A program made the translations under genes and the position numbers. Shown here piece after piece: positions 23,717 through 35,300 of a stretch of DNA of 64,000 nt (within the stretch, counting starts at the first letter, position 1; each line of letters starts with the position of its first letter). The notes under the pieces were generated by a model. That model was not told the origin of the DNA. It saw only the letters and a program-made list of their open reading frames with translations, and did not search any database. The DNA is from Leishmania mexicana MHOM/GT/2001/U1103 (Eukaryota > Euglenozoa > Kinetoplastea > Trypanosomatida > Trypanosomatidae): contig NC_018333.1 in the NCBI RefSeq assembly GCF_000234665.1, forward strand, positions 1,050,339 through 1,114,338, written 5' to 3'.

Positions 23717-25222
23717 TCAAGGAGAGGTGGCTCCTCCAAAGGCGGCGCCCTCGTGACCAGTCTTGGACTCAGCCGAACCAGTTGAACTAGACGTGGAGAG
23801 AGAAGACGTGGAAGCAAAGAACTGGCCGCCGGCTAGTGGAACAAAAGACCGCGGCGGCGGCGTCGGTTTCGCGAGCGACGGGGTGTGCCGAGCAGTTGGA
23901 AAAAGGGTGCCGATGGTGGCAGCCTGGTCCTGTGCATCGTCCTTCCGCACATTTTGGGGGACCGACTCACCGAGCCGACTCGTGCCCAGCGACACTGGTA
24001 CAACACGTTTCGTGACCTGCAGAGCCTTCATGCCCTCCACCAGCTCCACCATCTTGCGTTGGCGGCGCAGGTACTGCTCCGACAATGTGGCCGGCGTCAC
24101 CGGGTCGGCATTGTAGAGTGTCGCCAGTACGTCATTCAGCGTCAGCAGGCCGGCCATGGCCCCAGAGGGGTCGTAGATAATTGCCATATTGGACGGCCCA
24201 TTGCGAAAGGCGAGATAGGCATCGTAGAGGGACGCCTCCCGAGAAAGCCTCAGGACCTCGCGAAGGGAGTAGTCGCTCACCCGTGGCGGTGGGTCTGGCT
24301 GGGAAAAACAAAGCGACACGAGCGAGTTTACGATGAGGACGCCAATTATGTGCCGGCGATCCTCACCAAAGTACACCGGCACACGGCTGTAGCCGGTGGT
24401 CAAGATGCACAAAATCGTTTCTCGATCGAGGCTGTCGTGAGAGGACAACATGAAGGCGTCCTCCGCTTTTGTGCGCAGATGCTGCTGCACCGTGTCGGTC
24501 GAGAGCAGCATAGCCGCCTGCAACATCTTAACCTCCGACTCACGCAGCTGGCCCAGCGAACTCTTTTCCCTGGCTGTCTGCGCGCTCTCGCCGCCGTCAT
24601 CGCCATCGCCACCGCCCACTCGCACAGATGTGACCTCCATCATTGTGCTCTCCTCATCGTTTTCTCCCAGCCGCGGACCGGCAATCAGGGCGGCCAAATC
24701 CTCGCGGTCGAGCGGCTCCTCGCTGTGCCCCAGGGCGCGGTCAAGCACCTTGCCCATCGGATAGCTCACTGGCGCCGTCACGATAATAGCAAACCAGATA
24801 GCGTGGATAAAGTAGGAGCACACCGGAATGGCCCAGCGCACAAAGACAGCGAGCGGCAGGACCTCGCCGGCGAAGAGGACAGCCGTGATGGACACGATAA
24901 GGGCGGTGATCTCGTCGAACATCGTCTCCAGCAGAATCGGCAGGGTCATGACGAATACAGCGTTCATCAAAACGAGCGCCACGAGAGTCCAGTGCTGCAA
25001 CTTCAGCACAGCGAGCAGTGACTTGGCCTGCTGGCGCTCCTTAGGTGTGCCAGTGGTGCTCAGGACGCGGAGGAAGAGGCGGTCAATCGAGAAGAGCGCG
25101 ATTTGGAGGCCGACGAAGAAACCGGCACCAGCCACGCACACCACCGCCGAGACGCTGTGCCAAAACATCTGCGTGCTACTCAGGCTCTCCTTGCCATGCC
25201 CGTGGGAGTGAGAGCTTTCCAT
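23717..25222 (-). CDS. CNNM/DUF21-CBS membrane protein
   Basis: A 501-residue protein with the CNNM/CorC architecture: a DUF21 membrane domain with four hydrophobic segments (about 20-46, 76-101, 107-128, 134-156) followed by a CBS pair (about 240-375). The small-residue-rich first helix and the GEVLPLAV segment are family-typical; the eukaryotic relatives (Mam3, CNNM2/4) handle Mg2+ or other divalent metals. The His-rich N terminus (HSHGHG) precedes the first helix. The C-terminal ~110 residues are Ser/Thr/Pro-rich and probably disordered. Transport activity and location are inference. Confidence 0.88.
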   Translation of the reverse strand: MESSHSHGHGKESLSSTQMFWHSVSAVVCVAGAGFFVGLQIALFSIDRLFLRVLSTTGTPKERQQAKSLLAVLKLQHWTLVALVLMNAVFVMTLPILLETMFDEITALIVSITAVLFAGEVLPLAVFVRWAIPVCSYFIHAIWFAIIVTAPVSYPMGKVLDRALGHSEEPLDREDLAALIAGPRLGENDEESTMMEVTSVRVGGGDGDDGGESAQTAREKSSLGQLRESEVKMLQAAMLLSTDTVQQHLRTKAEDAFMLSSHDSLDRETILCILTTGYSRVPVYFGEDRRHIIGVLIVNSLVSLCFSQPDPPPRVSDYSLREVLRLSREASLYDAYLAFRNGPSNMAIIYDPSGAMAGLLTLNDVLATLYNADPVTPATLSEQYLRRQRKMVELVEGMKALQVTKRVVPVSLGTSRLGESVPQNVRKDDAQDQAATIGTLFPTARHTPSLAKPTPPPRSFVPLAGGQFFASTSSLSTSSSTGSAESKTGHEGAAFGGATSP

Positions 25223-26960
25223 GGCTCACACGTACGTTAGTGATACAGGTGTATATGCCTGCCGCTGAGCGCGTGCGTGTAGGAGTGGGTGGAAGAGGAA
25301 GAGTCAAGCGTACCGAAGGGAAAAGACTCTCTCTCTGTCTTCTGCCTGATGTGCGCCGCTTGACGGATATACTTTTCCTCGTGCCGGAGGTACTGTTGCC
25401 GTTATGATTTCACAGACAGTCGAGACCTCGAAATTGGCATCCACAAATCGGGCAGCGGGGCTTCAGCGGACCCCTGTCCGTCTCAAAGGCACAAAGAAAC
25501 ACCGCGCCTCACTGCGTGAACGTGTGTGTGTGTGTTGCCGTAAGACGGTATCGATGCATTGCACCACACAGATGCCGGCTTCTCGGCTTCGGTGCACTCA
25601 CACGACGGGATCACTAAGCTCCCACACAGCCACCACGAAAAAGGGGTAGTGGTAGTGACAACACGGTAGGGAGCTTCAGCGGCGCAAGACCGAGGACAAC
25701 TCGTGTGGGGGGGGGGGGCTCGACACCGGGGGAAGCACAAGGACAAACCCGTGCGTTTCTGCGGCACAAGAAACACACTCGTGCACGTGCTTTCTTGGCG
25801 TGCGCTCCTTGCTGCAAAGTATTTCTGCCGCCGGTGAGATCGCGTAGGCTGCAGCGCGTGTGTCCGTCGTTAGCGTACACCGCAGGAGGCACGCAAAAAA
25901 AAAGCAACCACGCAAGGCTAATTAATCCGCATCGATGGCGGTGGCCCTGTGTGTTAGCGAAACGGAAGAAAAGGGGGAAGCGATGGGCCCGAGAGCGGCA
26001 AGCTAGCGATGAGGTGTGGAGCGTCAATTGAGCCAACGAATAAAAAGAATCTCTTGAAGAGAATGCACTGTATCGCGATACACCAGATAGCCCACAGAGA
26101 GACAAGGCAAGGAGCTAGGCAAATAAAATCCACACGCACACACAGACACGCACAACGCACACGTGCCGCCGTGGCCGCCAAGCAAGCATCGCATGAGAAG
26201 CGGAGGAGATGAAAAACAGAAGAGATGACGAACAGAAGAGGTGAAGGTGGCATGGAGCCGCCGTAAGGGCGTTTGCTGAGTTCCCTCGGGCTCGCACTTG
26301 ACATACACCGTACATCCTCCTTTGATGCGCTTCGACCGGAGAGGAGGAGGAATAATGACGGGCCGTTCTGCACCACTGCACAAGAGCAAGTGGAGAAGGT
26401 GCGTCATTCATGATGAGGAGGCGCATACCAGTCTCTCGGACTCGCATTCAGCTTCCAAAGCAAGACACACAGTTCATTAGCGCGCACGCACCGATACATA
26501 CACACGTCTGTTCCATCTTTTTTTTGTGGTTGCTGTAAGGGTTGGTGTTGTTGTACGTATCTTACCTTTTAGTCCCATCACTCACCTTCCTGTTCCTTTG
26601 TCCTCTGTCCTCTTGCCCTGACGCCTCGCTGCAACCTGCGATGATGGAAGAGCGCGACAAGAGCACTGGTACATCAGCGCAGAGGGACATCCCATACACG
26701 CATAGACACGGAGTCACGACTGCAATGCACCGACAGACAGAAAAGAAGCTCATCATTGCAACCAGCGCCAGCAACTGCCCTAGCACCACACCATGTGAAC
26801 TTAGTTACACTCTCTGTTAACAATGAACCCGCCCACCAAAGTGATAAAAAAAGAAAAACAAAGACAGCCGAGTGGAAGGCATTGACCAACACAGAGCAAG
26901 GACAAGAGAACGTGGCTGCGTGTTGCAGGACGCCATCCGGCGTTATCCAACCACGTTACT
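25223..26960. other. Intergenic spacer
   Basis: Between eIF3d and the CNNM-like gene. It contains a 12-base G run at 25707-25718, (CA)n near 26130-26145 and a T-run at 26518-26525. No gene seen. Confidence 0.5.
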
Positions 26961-28556
26961 CTACTCGTCGTCCTTGTCATCGCCGTCGTCGCCGTCCTCC
27001 TCCGAGTCGTCCTCGTCGCTTTCATCGTCGTCGTCCTCCTCCTCGACGACGATGAGCTCTGACTTGTCACCGGGCTTCATGAGAATCGACGGGCAGATCG
27101 AATGGCCCTCGATGAAGGGTCGCATGATGTGGTCCACGATGGCCCACATGTTCGACACGTCAATACCGAACTGCGTGGCGAGCGACGCGGGCGAGTAGGT
27201 CTGTACGGAGAGCACCTCGTGTTGCTTGTGGTCGAACACGCGCTGGCCCTTCTCCATTCGTTCCTCGCAAGTCACGAAACCGATTTTCATCAGCTTCGCG
27301 TCCGAGAGGAGAGACAGCGCCGTCCAGCGCGCGATCTTGCAGCCGTTGTGCGCGTACTCGATAGGCAGGAAGGAGGCGGCGTTCTTCAGCAGACCCTCGC
27401 GGCGCCAAGACGAGTCCTTCTCGCTGACGACGCACTGCTCCAGCAGCGCGAAGCAGCGGACGCGGTCGTTCGTGCGCGGCATCACCGCATCCACTTCGCA
27501 GCGCACGACGATGTCGTAGCGGTCCGGCGTGCCGTCGTGCAGGATGTAGCGGCGGTAGCTGTACATGCGCGGCTGCTTGCGGGAGAAGGGACTGTGGCTC
27601 GTCTTGATTTGTGCAAAGCTCTTCGCGCACGACGCACGCGCGAAGCAGTCGTACACCTTGGTCGACTCCTCGCCCAGGGAAGAGATGCGCTCGGCACGGT
27701 TGTCGGCGCCCTCCGACGGGCGGATCTCATGCCCGGCCGTCTCGCTCACCCACTGCTTTTCGATGTTGCTGTCCTCACCCTTGACCAGGATCCAGATGTT
27801 GTTGTAGTTGAGCACGCGAATGTGCCACGGGTAGGAGGAGCGGGTGCACACCATCAGCAGCGACAGAATCTCATCCGTGACGACCACGAGCGGGTAGCGC
27901 TGCGCCTCGCCCATGATCTTGCGCAGCTCCGGATCCTCCGTGGTGAGCCCACGCATAAAGTAGTCCTCCTCGTACTTGGATTCGTCGAGCGGCAGCGGGC
28001 GTGCGCACGTGGCTGCCTCGATGCCAGTGTTGTAGATCGGTGGGGTACCATAGAGGCCGAGCTCGATCACCTTTGGTAGCGCGCCCATGCGGAGCTTCGT
28101 CATATCCGTCTGCTTCATCACGTGCTGCACCACAGCCATCGCAGAGGCGTTATAGGTGTTTGGCAGCTCTGTCACCTTGCGGCGGTTGCGGCGCTGGTTG
28201 TTGTTGCGGTTGTCCTTGCCGCCCTTCTTGCCAGCCGCCATCTTCGCGTTACGCGGGCCGTTGTTGCGCGGGTTGAACATGACTGTCTTCTCGCGCTCCG
28301 TGCGCAGCGCGTTGAGACGGGCGTTGTCCTCCACCTGCTTGAACGCCTTGCGCTTGTTGGCTGCCACGGCTTCGTCGTTGCTATCGCTGTCGCTCACATC
28401 CGCCTCTCTCTTGTAGGTGAACCAGTCCAGCGCCTCGAGCGGGTCTGCCTTGGAGTAGAGTTCAAAAGGGGCGCCGTCGTCCAGCTTCATCTCCTCTTCG
28501 GGAGGGCCCCAGGAGAACTGGGGGTTGATATACAGCTCGGGGAGTTTAAAGGACAT
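26961..28556 (-). CDS. EIF3D: Translation initiation factor eIF3 subunit d
   Basis: A 531-residue eIF3d, the cap-interacting subunit of eIF3. The N-terminal segment (PxxW/GPP type, 10-20), Asn/Arg-rich basic stretch (about 100-130), and the conserved central core with VVVTDEILSLLMVCTRSSYPW, the VSETAG block, YRRYILHDG and DIVVRCEVDAV motifs match the eIF3d family. The C terminus is a highly acidic D/E tail (about 500-531), also seen in other eIF3d proteins. Length is close to human (548). The start at 28556 is supported by the conserved MSFKLPEL beginning. Confidence 0.97.
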   Translation of the reverse strand: MSFKLPELYINPQFSWGPPEEEMKLDDGAPFELYSKADPLEALDWFTYKREADVSDSDSNDEAVAANKRKAFKQVEDNARLNALRTEREKTVMFNPRNNGPRNAKMAAGKKGGKDNRNNNQRRNRRKVTELPNTYNASAMAVVQHVMKQTDMTKLRMGALPKVIELGLYGTPPIYNTGIEAATCARPLPLDESKYEEDYFMRGLTTEDPELRKIMGEAQRYPLVVVTDEILSLLMVCTRSSYPWHIRVLNYNNIWILVKGEDSNIEKQWVSETAGHEIRPSEGADNRAERISSLGEESTKVYDCFARASCAKSFAQIKTSHSPFSRKQPRMYSYRRYILHDGTPDRYDIVVRCEVDAVMPRTNDRVRCFALLEQCVVSEKDSSWRREGLLKNAASFLPIEYAHNGCKIARWTALSLLSDAKLMKIGFVTCEERMEKGQRVFDHKQHEVLSVQTYSPASLATQFGIDVSNMWAIVDHIMRPFIEGHSICPSILMKPGDKSELIVVEEEDDDDESDEDDSEEDGDDGDDKDDE

Positions 28557-29385
28557 TTTCTCCTCTGCGTAGGACGGTACAAGCGATGCGTGTGAGTGCG
28601 TGTGTGTGTGGGGGGGGGGGGTATTTCACTTGGATGCGTGAAATAAAAGGGAAAAGACGGAGCTACTGCGGCTGTGTTCGGTTGCGCGTACGTGCGTGGA
28701 GGCCGATGCAGGACAGAGGGGTGTAGAGTGGAGGGGTGCGCAGGGATGGTCAAGAGAAGGGTGCCAGGCGGACAAGTGTGGGCAACGTTTCGGCACGAAG
28801 AGGGATTGTCGCCGTCTCTCAGCTCATAGGGTTGATGACCATCATATGGAAGAAGAGAGAGGTGTATGTGGGGGGAGAGGGGGGAAGGACTGCGTGGCAT
28901 ATCCTTGCACAGGAACCCCCCCCCGATCACAACTGTAGAGGACAGAAAAGGGTAGGAAGGCAGCGGTTCCCTGATAAGCGCACTCTTTTTTCAAGTCTCT
29001 ACCCACTCATCCCCTCTGAGCACGGCCGCCCCAGCAGCGAAGAAGGCGAGCCGTGATGGCGACGTAAGACCAGGGTGCGACGAAGCCGTGCCATTTCACG
29101 CCTTGTTTCGCTTTCGAGGATGACGATGGTAAGAACAACACAAGAGAAGAAAAGAGAGAAGCACGTTGACCCACCGCTACAACAAGAGGTTGGAGGGAGG
29201 GGGAGTGGAAGCACACGCACACGCAGAGTGCGTACACATCAACACGTGCGCAGACCGTGCACAGACGGCGACCGGTGTGCGCCAACTGAGGCGGGAATGT
29301 GAAGTAGTAGTCGCAAGAAGGCACCATGAGCGCCTTTTTTTGCCTCTCGATACCTGCACAAGTAACGTCTCTGCCATGCAGCCGC
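28557..29385. other. Intergenic spacer
   Basis: Between the membrane kinase and eIF3d. A (TG)n tract leads into a 12-base G run at 28610-28621 (C run in the RNA), about 55 bases upstream of the eIF3d ATG, with a possible acceptor CGCAG nearer the start. No gene seen. Confidence 0.5.
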
Positions 29386-32300
29386 TCATTTCAACTTCTT
29401 GGAGCCACTAGAGGTGATGCTAGCGATGCTGTTGTTTGGTGGCTGGGGAGCGGTGCTGCCGTTGAGCGGTGACGTCAGGTCCTCACGAGAGCTATGCGGG
29501 GTGCTGCGCGAGAAACCCGCGGTGCGTTGCCCGTCGTATGTTGATTTGAGCGACGGGGACGAAACGGCCGAGAAGGACAAGAAGTTGTCGCTCGAGTCCT
29601 CCGCGTGGGACGCCGCGGCAGCCGACTTCAGCCACGGGTGCTGGAGCAGCTCGTCCGCTGAGGCCCGCTTCATGACGTCGCGCTCGAAGCAGCGGAAGAG
29701 GAAGTCGCGGCACGGATCCGACGTCTCCGGCGGGATCTGCGGGATGTCGTTCGTCGAGCCCACGTAAAACATGGCAGAGTAAACGTTGTCGAACTCCTCT
29801 CGCCACGGTGGCTCGCCACCGTTGAGCATCTCCACGACGGTGCACCCGACGGACCAGATGTCCGCCTTGGTGCCGTACGCCTCGCTCCGAATTACCTCCG
29901 GCGCCATCCAAAACGGGGACCCCACCAGCGTCCCACAGCCCACCTGGCTGGAGTTTGCGATGTTCGCCAGTGACTTGCTGCACCCAAAGTCCGCCAGTTT
30001 CGCCACACCGTAGCCGTCGATGAGAATATTCTCGCCCTTGATGTCGCGGTGCACAACACCCTTGTCGTGCAGGTACTGAAGCCCCTTCAAGATCTGGAAT
30101 GAGTAGAGCTGCATGACAGGTTCCGTGAGGTGCGTGAATTTCTTCACAATGGAGGTCAAGCTGCCCCCGACGGCGAACTCCATGAACACCAGCATTGTGT
30201 CCTGGATCGTGTGCGCGCCAAAGTAGCGGATAATGTTCGGGTGGGACAACTCACGCAGCATGTTCACCTCAGCCTTCACGCTCGCCAGAGCCTCGGGGCT
30301 CTCGCTAACGACGTTCACATACTTGACGGCCACCATCTTGCCGTTTGTGAGAATGCCAAGGTGCACGGTGCCGTAACTGCCTTTGCCTAGCGCTGGACCG
30401 CAGCTGAAGGTCTCCATCTCCTCCACGCTGAGAAGGGTACCGTGCTGCATGTTCGGTGACATAGCCGGATTCAGGTTGGATGCATCGTCACCATCGTCGT
30501 TGCTGTACGAAGCGACGCTGCTGTGTGACTGCATGTGTGTATCGCCGTCGAAGCCGGTCCCGTTGAAGATGAACGGTCGCAGAATCCGGTGTGTCTCGAA
30601 GCGGTAGCGCTCCTGCTTCTCCAGGTACTCGATCCGCATCCGGGCAATGGCGTTGAGGATGTTCTCCCGTTCCATTGCGTCAGTGCACGCGTACACTTCA
30701 AACTTCAGGTCATGGATGCGATTGCGAATCTGGGTCATGGAGCAGCGCAGGGCGTCGATGGAGACGTCACCTGTAGGCGTCGTCGCCTCCTGCGTAAAGA
30801 GCACGTTGCGCCAAAAATTGACGAAGAGCACGATGACGAACGCCGCCGCGACGACGCGGAACAAGTCGGTGCCTTGCGTGCAGCTCGTGTACACCCCGGT
30901 GCGTACCAGCACCACGTACAGGATGATGGCGAGGTAAACAAAGAAGGGCTGCATCAACAGGAAGATTATGAATCGGTTCACGTTCTTGTACGGCGTGGCG
31001 GGAAACCACAACAGGAAGGCGAGCCGGAAGAACTGAAAGCAGATGCAGTTGAGGACCACGCACATCGGGTTGTTGTAGAACACCTTCCACATGACCGTCT
31101 CCCACATCTGCACCGCGAAGTGCAGAAACATGTTCGACGCCCGCACCCGAAGATCCATGTGAGGGATACACATCTGGTTCGTCAATATGCTCGATGGTGC
31201 CATGACACCCATCGACAGGAAGGAAATGATGGAGATGGCGACCCAGATGTCCTGCTGCATCAGTTCGTACGTGGGCACGTTGCGCAGCAGGGTCGGCCAC
31301 GCAATCGCGTCCACCACAGACGACATGAGCGGCGCCAGAAAAATGAAGTTGAGAACGGTCAGCACCGTGTAGAGCTTCTGCACAACGCCCAGCAAATATG
31401 GGTGCCTGCGGCGCAGATACGCTATCAGCCAGCTGCCCCGCTTTTTCACGTAGAGGAATGTGAAGAGCCACACAATGTAGAAGAGGCCGACCTTGCGGGG
31501 GCGGCTGATCGGCGTCTGGTGGTGCGGCATGAGCAGCCCCATCCCGCGCAGAAGCATGCCAGCCACCGACGGCAACGGCGCTGGCAGCCCCGGGTGAAAG
31601 GCGGACATGGTGTTCAGGAGGTGGACGATGATGAATCTGCAGAAGAAGAAGTAGTTGACGGCGCTGTAGCTCAGCTCATCCCACGTTAGCGTGAGCTGCA
31701 GTGGACACGGCGCCCGAATGTCGCTCCACCACTTCTTGTACGTGTATCCCCACATAGCCAGCAGGATGTGAAATGTGCCAAAGCAGCAGGCAATGCCGAA
31801 GAGCGTCATCCAGATCATGTCGCGCCGCGTCGGCTGGTCAGCTGGCGGGTCGTACGCCTGGCGCATCCAGTACAGGTTGATGAACTGGCGGCGTGAGTCG
31901 TAATCGTGAATGACGTCATCGGGGCACGTCATGCCAGGCTGGAGGTTCGCCAGGGTCCGCTTGCGCAGCAGCGCGTCGAGGCGGCCCGGCGTCTTCATGG
32001 TTCCGCTGCCCTCCGGGTCGGCCGGTGCCGCCTCGGTGTCCTCGCCGCCGATGCCGTCATCGCTGGCGCTCAGGCAGCGGAAGTGGAACCCCCGCGCGTT
32101 CGGTGCAAGGTAGAGGCGCCCCTCCACCAGAAGCTCGTTCACGCACGACATCCCGGAGACACCGTGTAGCTCGATGATGCCCTCCTCCTTCACCTCCACC
32201 AGGCCCTTCAAAACTGTGTTTTGCGGGTTGTTCACAACGAGGGTGCCCTCGATGATGATGTGGCGCGCTGCCATCACCATGCCATAGGCCAGCTCAAGGG

Positions 32301-35300
32301 TGGAGCCGGCCCGCACGATGATTGTGTCCTTGATGGTGATGGGGACAGAGTCCATGACACGCGTGTGGCTGTGAATAAGCGTAAGCTCGTCAAGCACGAA
32401 AGACGCCGGGTTGCGCACGGACACCTTTTCGCTAAGCGCCAAGCCGCTCTGCAGGGGCGGTGCGCTGCGACGGTGGTGTCGACAGAGGTGCGGCAGCGTC
32501 TCCGGATCGGCAAAGATGCAAAATGTCTGGTGCAGTAGCTCCCAGTCTGCCGAGTCCTCCAGCTTCACCACCGCGCCGCTGATGTTGCCTGACGGCACCT
32601 GCACACATCCACGCAGCACAAGCCGCCCGCTCACCGTCAGACGCTGCGACGTCGGCATATACACCTCACACGCTCGCGTCGCCGCGGCCGCCGGGCTGTT
32701 AACGATGCTTTTGTTGAAGGGGTCGGACGAGGAGACGGCACCCTTCGCAGAGGCCGAGTCGCTGCGCGTGTTGAGATCGACCGCCTCGTCCAGGCGGAAG
32801 GTGTCTATTACAAACATGGTCGCATTTCGCGACACGAAAGACGCCGTGGCAAGCGGCAGCGAGTAGCCGGACAGCTTGGTGAGGGTGCGACGGAAGCTGA
32901 GGGCTTCGCCGGACATGTTGCCGTACAGCACTGCCACGCCGCCGATCTGCAGAATCATGTTGCCGCTGAAGCGCACCGTGACAAAGTCGGCGATGAGGCG
33001 GCCGAGAAATGTCGCCTTGGCGAACCCGCTTGGGGCCACGAAATTGGCGTTTGTCACATGCACTACGGTGTCCTCGCCAAATTGCGTAGTACCGAAGGCG
33101 ATGATGGAGATCGGATCGGCCAGACCTACGCCGAAAAGTGCGCGAATGGAGCCCGTCACCGTGAGCGAGTTGAGCACCACGTCATCCCCCAGCAGCTGCA
33201 CCACGCCATCGCCCGCGACGGTCGTCGAAATAAGGACACAGCCCTTCATCAGCGTCAGAGCGGATCGCTCCTCCACCACCACTGTGCCGCCAAGGTGCAT
33301 CTTCTGGGCCGTGAGAAGGGTTCCACTCTTCAGCGTCACGGTCGAAGCTGCAAAGCTGGAGGCGTCGGTGAGGTTGATCTTTCCTAACAGCAGCACTGAC
33401 CCACCTTGGAAATTGAAGCGCCCGGTGAGTAGCGCGTAGGAGCGCTCGTCGAGCGCCATGATGCGAATGACGCCTCCTGGGTAGTTCGTGATCGCGTTGC
33501 GCCGCCCAGCAGAGAGGACGCTGCTGATGCTGTCCACGCCCATGCTCGAGACGGCCAGCGTCAGGTTGCCGTAGTTGTGGATCGCCCCATCCCGCTCTAT
33601 GGACAGTCGCTGCACGTCGATCGTCATCTCGCCGTAGTTATAGAGCGGCACCGACAGCTGCCGCGTCTCGTAGCCTTGGGTGGTGATCTTCGCATACCCA
33701 GTGCAGTTGATGGTGCCTCTGCCAGAGATGCTGCCTCCAGACCAGAGGAAGTACGACACATTCAGGCTGCGCTGGCGGAGGTTGAGGTTTCCCTTCTCTT
33801 GGACGTTGAGCCGCGAAACGGAGGCGGACTGCAGCAGCTTGACGTCCTGGTCTATCAGCACATTGGGGCTGTCGTTATCGATCACGACATCCGCACCCCG
33901 CTCTACCAATAATGTCGACACCAACACGTACATAGGGGAACCTTCGCGGTGGTAACACACGTGGTAAATGCCGCGCTTGTGGAATGTGCCGAGGAAGCTC
34001 ACTCGAGAGCTGCTGCTGAAGAAGAGGTCGACGAAGAAGACGTTCTGCGACTTGAAGTCGGTGCACAGCTCATCCGTAATGACCGCCGTGTCGCGCTCTG
34101 TCAGGTTGGTGCCATAGATGGTGCCGGCGAACTCTAGGTCTGCGTGAACCTGTGGCGGATCCGTCGAGACCCCTTCCGGGCCAGCCACCTCGTACGAGTC
34201 CATCAGCTTCACGCTCAGAAATGGCAGCGTGTCTGGATAGGGCATGTAGCAGAGGGTTTGCACACCGCCACGGTGTGGGGTAAAGCGGTAGACCCTGTCG
34301 CGGACGTCCCAGCGGCTGCCACGCACAGAGGCGCTGCGCGTGTGCAGACACGTGTAGCCCTCCATCACGCTAAGCCCCCGCTCCAGCTCGGTCTTGTCAG
34401 AAACGGTGGAGGCGCCGATGAGAGGGACGGAGATGGGCCCGCCGGTGACGAACACTTGCTGCGACGGGTTCCACCGTGCCTCGTCCAGCTGCAGAAATGA
34501 TTTCTTGCTCACAAAAAAAGGGTCTCCGGCGAGGCAGTTATTCGGCAAATCCTGCACCCCGAGCCTGCCCAGCTGCTCAAACAAGGAAAAGGGCAGGCAA
34601 GGGACGATGAGCGCTGACGTCTGAGCCGGCAGAACCCACTTCCCACTCGCAAACCTCACCTTCACGGCGTGCCCATTCGGGCTAACCTCGATCTCGCTAT
34701 GGGAAAGAATATCTTTCGCAAGGCGGCGCCAGGCCAGCTTCGTCTGCGTGTGATTGAACGCCTGTGCCGCCGCCTCACCGTGCGCCACGTGCAGCCGGCG
34801 GCGCACGACAGTCCCCGTGTCGTCGACAAGGCGCACGTTGCTTGTCAGGATGGACATCATGATGGGACGAACAAGCGTAATGTTCGTCGGAAACGTTGGG
34901 ATGGACACCTGAATGGAGAAGGTGCTGCCGCCGCGCTGCAGCATCTCCTCCGTAACGCCGTGGTAGACGGAGCCGCGATAGTGAACTTTCGTGGCCTCGG
35001 CAAACAAGATCGGGCCCATCGCGGCTTGTCCATCGGGTCCTAAGAAGTCGTGCAGTGGAGGCCCAAAGTCTGCCCACAGCATGTGCACCAGTTGCAGCAG
35101 CAGAAATATAAATGCTGCATGTCGCGGCGATGCGCGCCTGCGGAGGTGGCGGCCGTGCGAAGCGGATGAAGGTTCATGCCCATCAACGCATGGCGAAGCT
35201 GACGATGAGGTCAGGGATGCTTGGTGGGATTTCGACCCGTGTTGACCGAATACCTTTCCCGCGCACGGTGGCGGAGGCGACTTGGAATTATAAGGTGCAG

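Noticed and set aside
30535..31689. Long + strand ORF (384 codons) opposite the membrane kinase; similar long ones at 23885-25021 and 14124-15041
   Set aside because: Shadows of GC3-rich minus-strand genes; compositions are His/Arg/Val-rich with no motifs, and would break the one-strand gene order.
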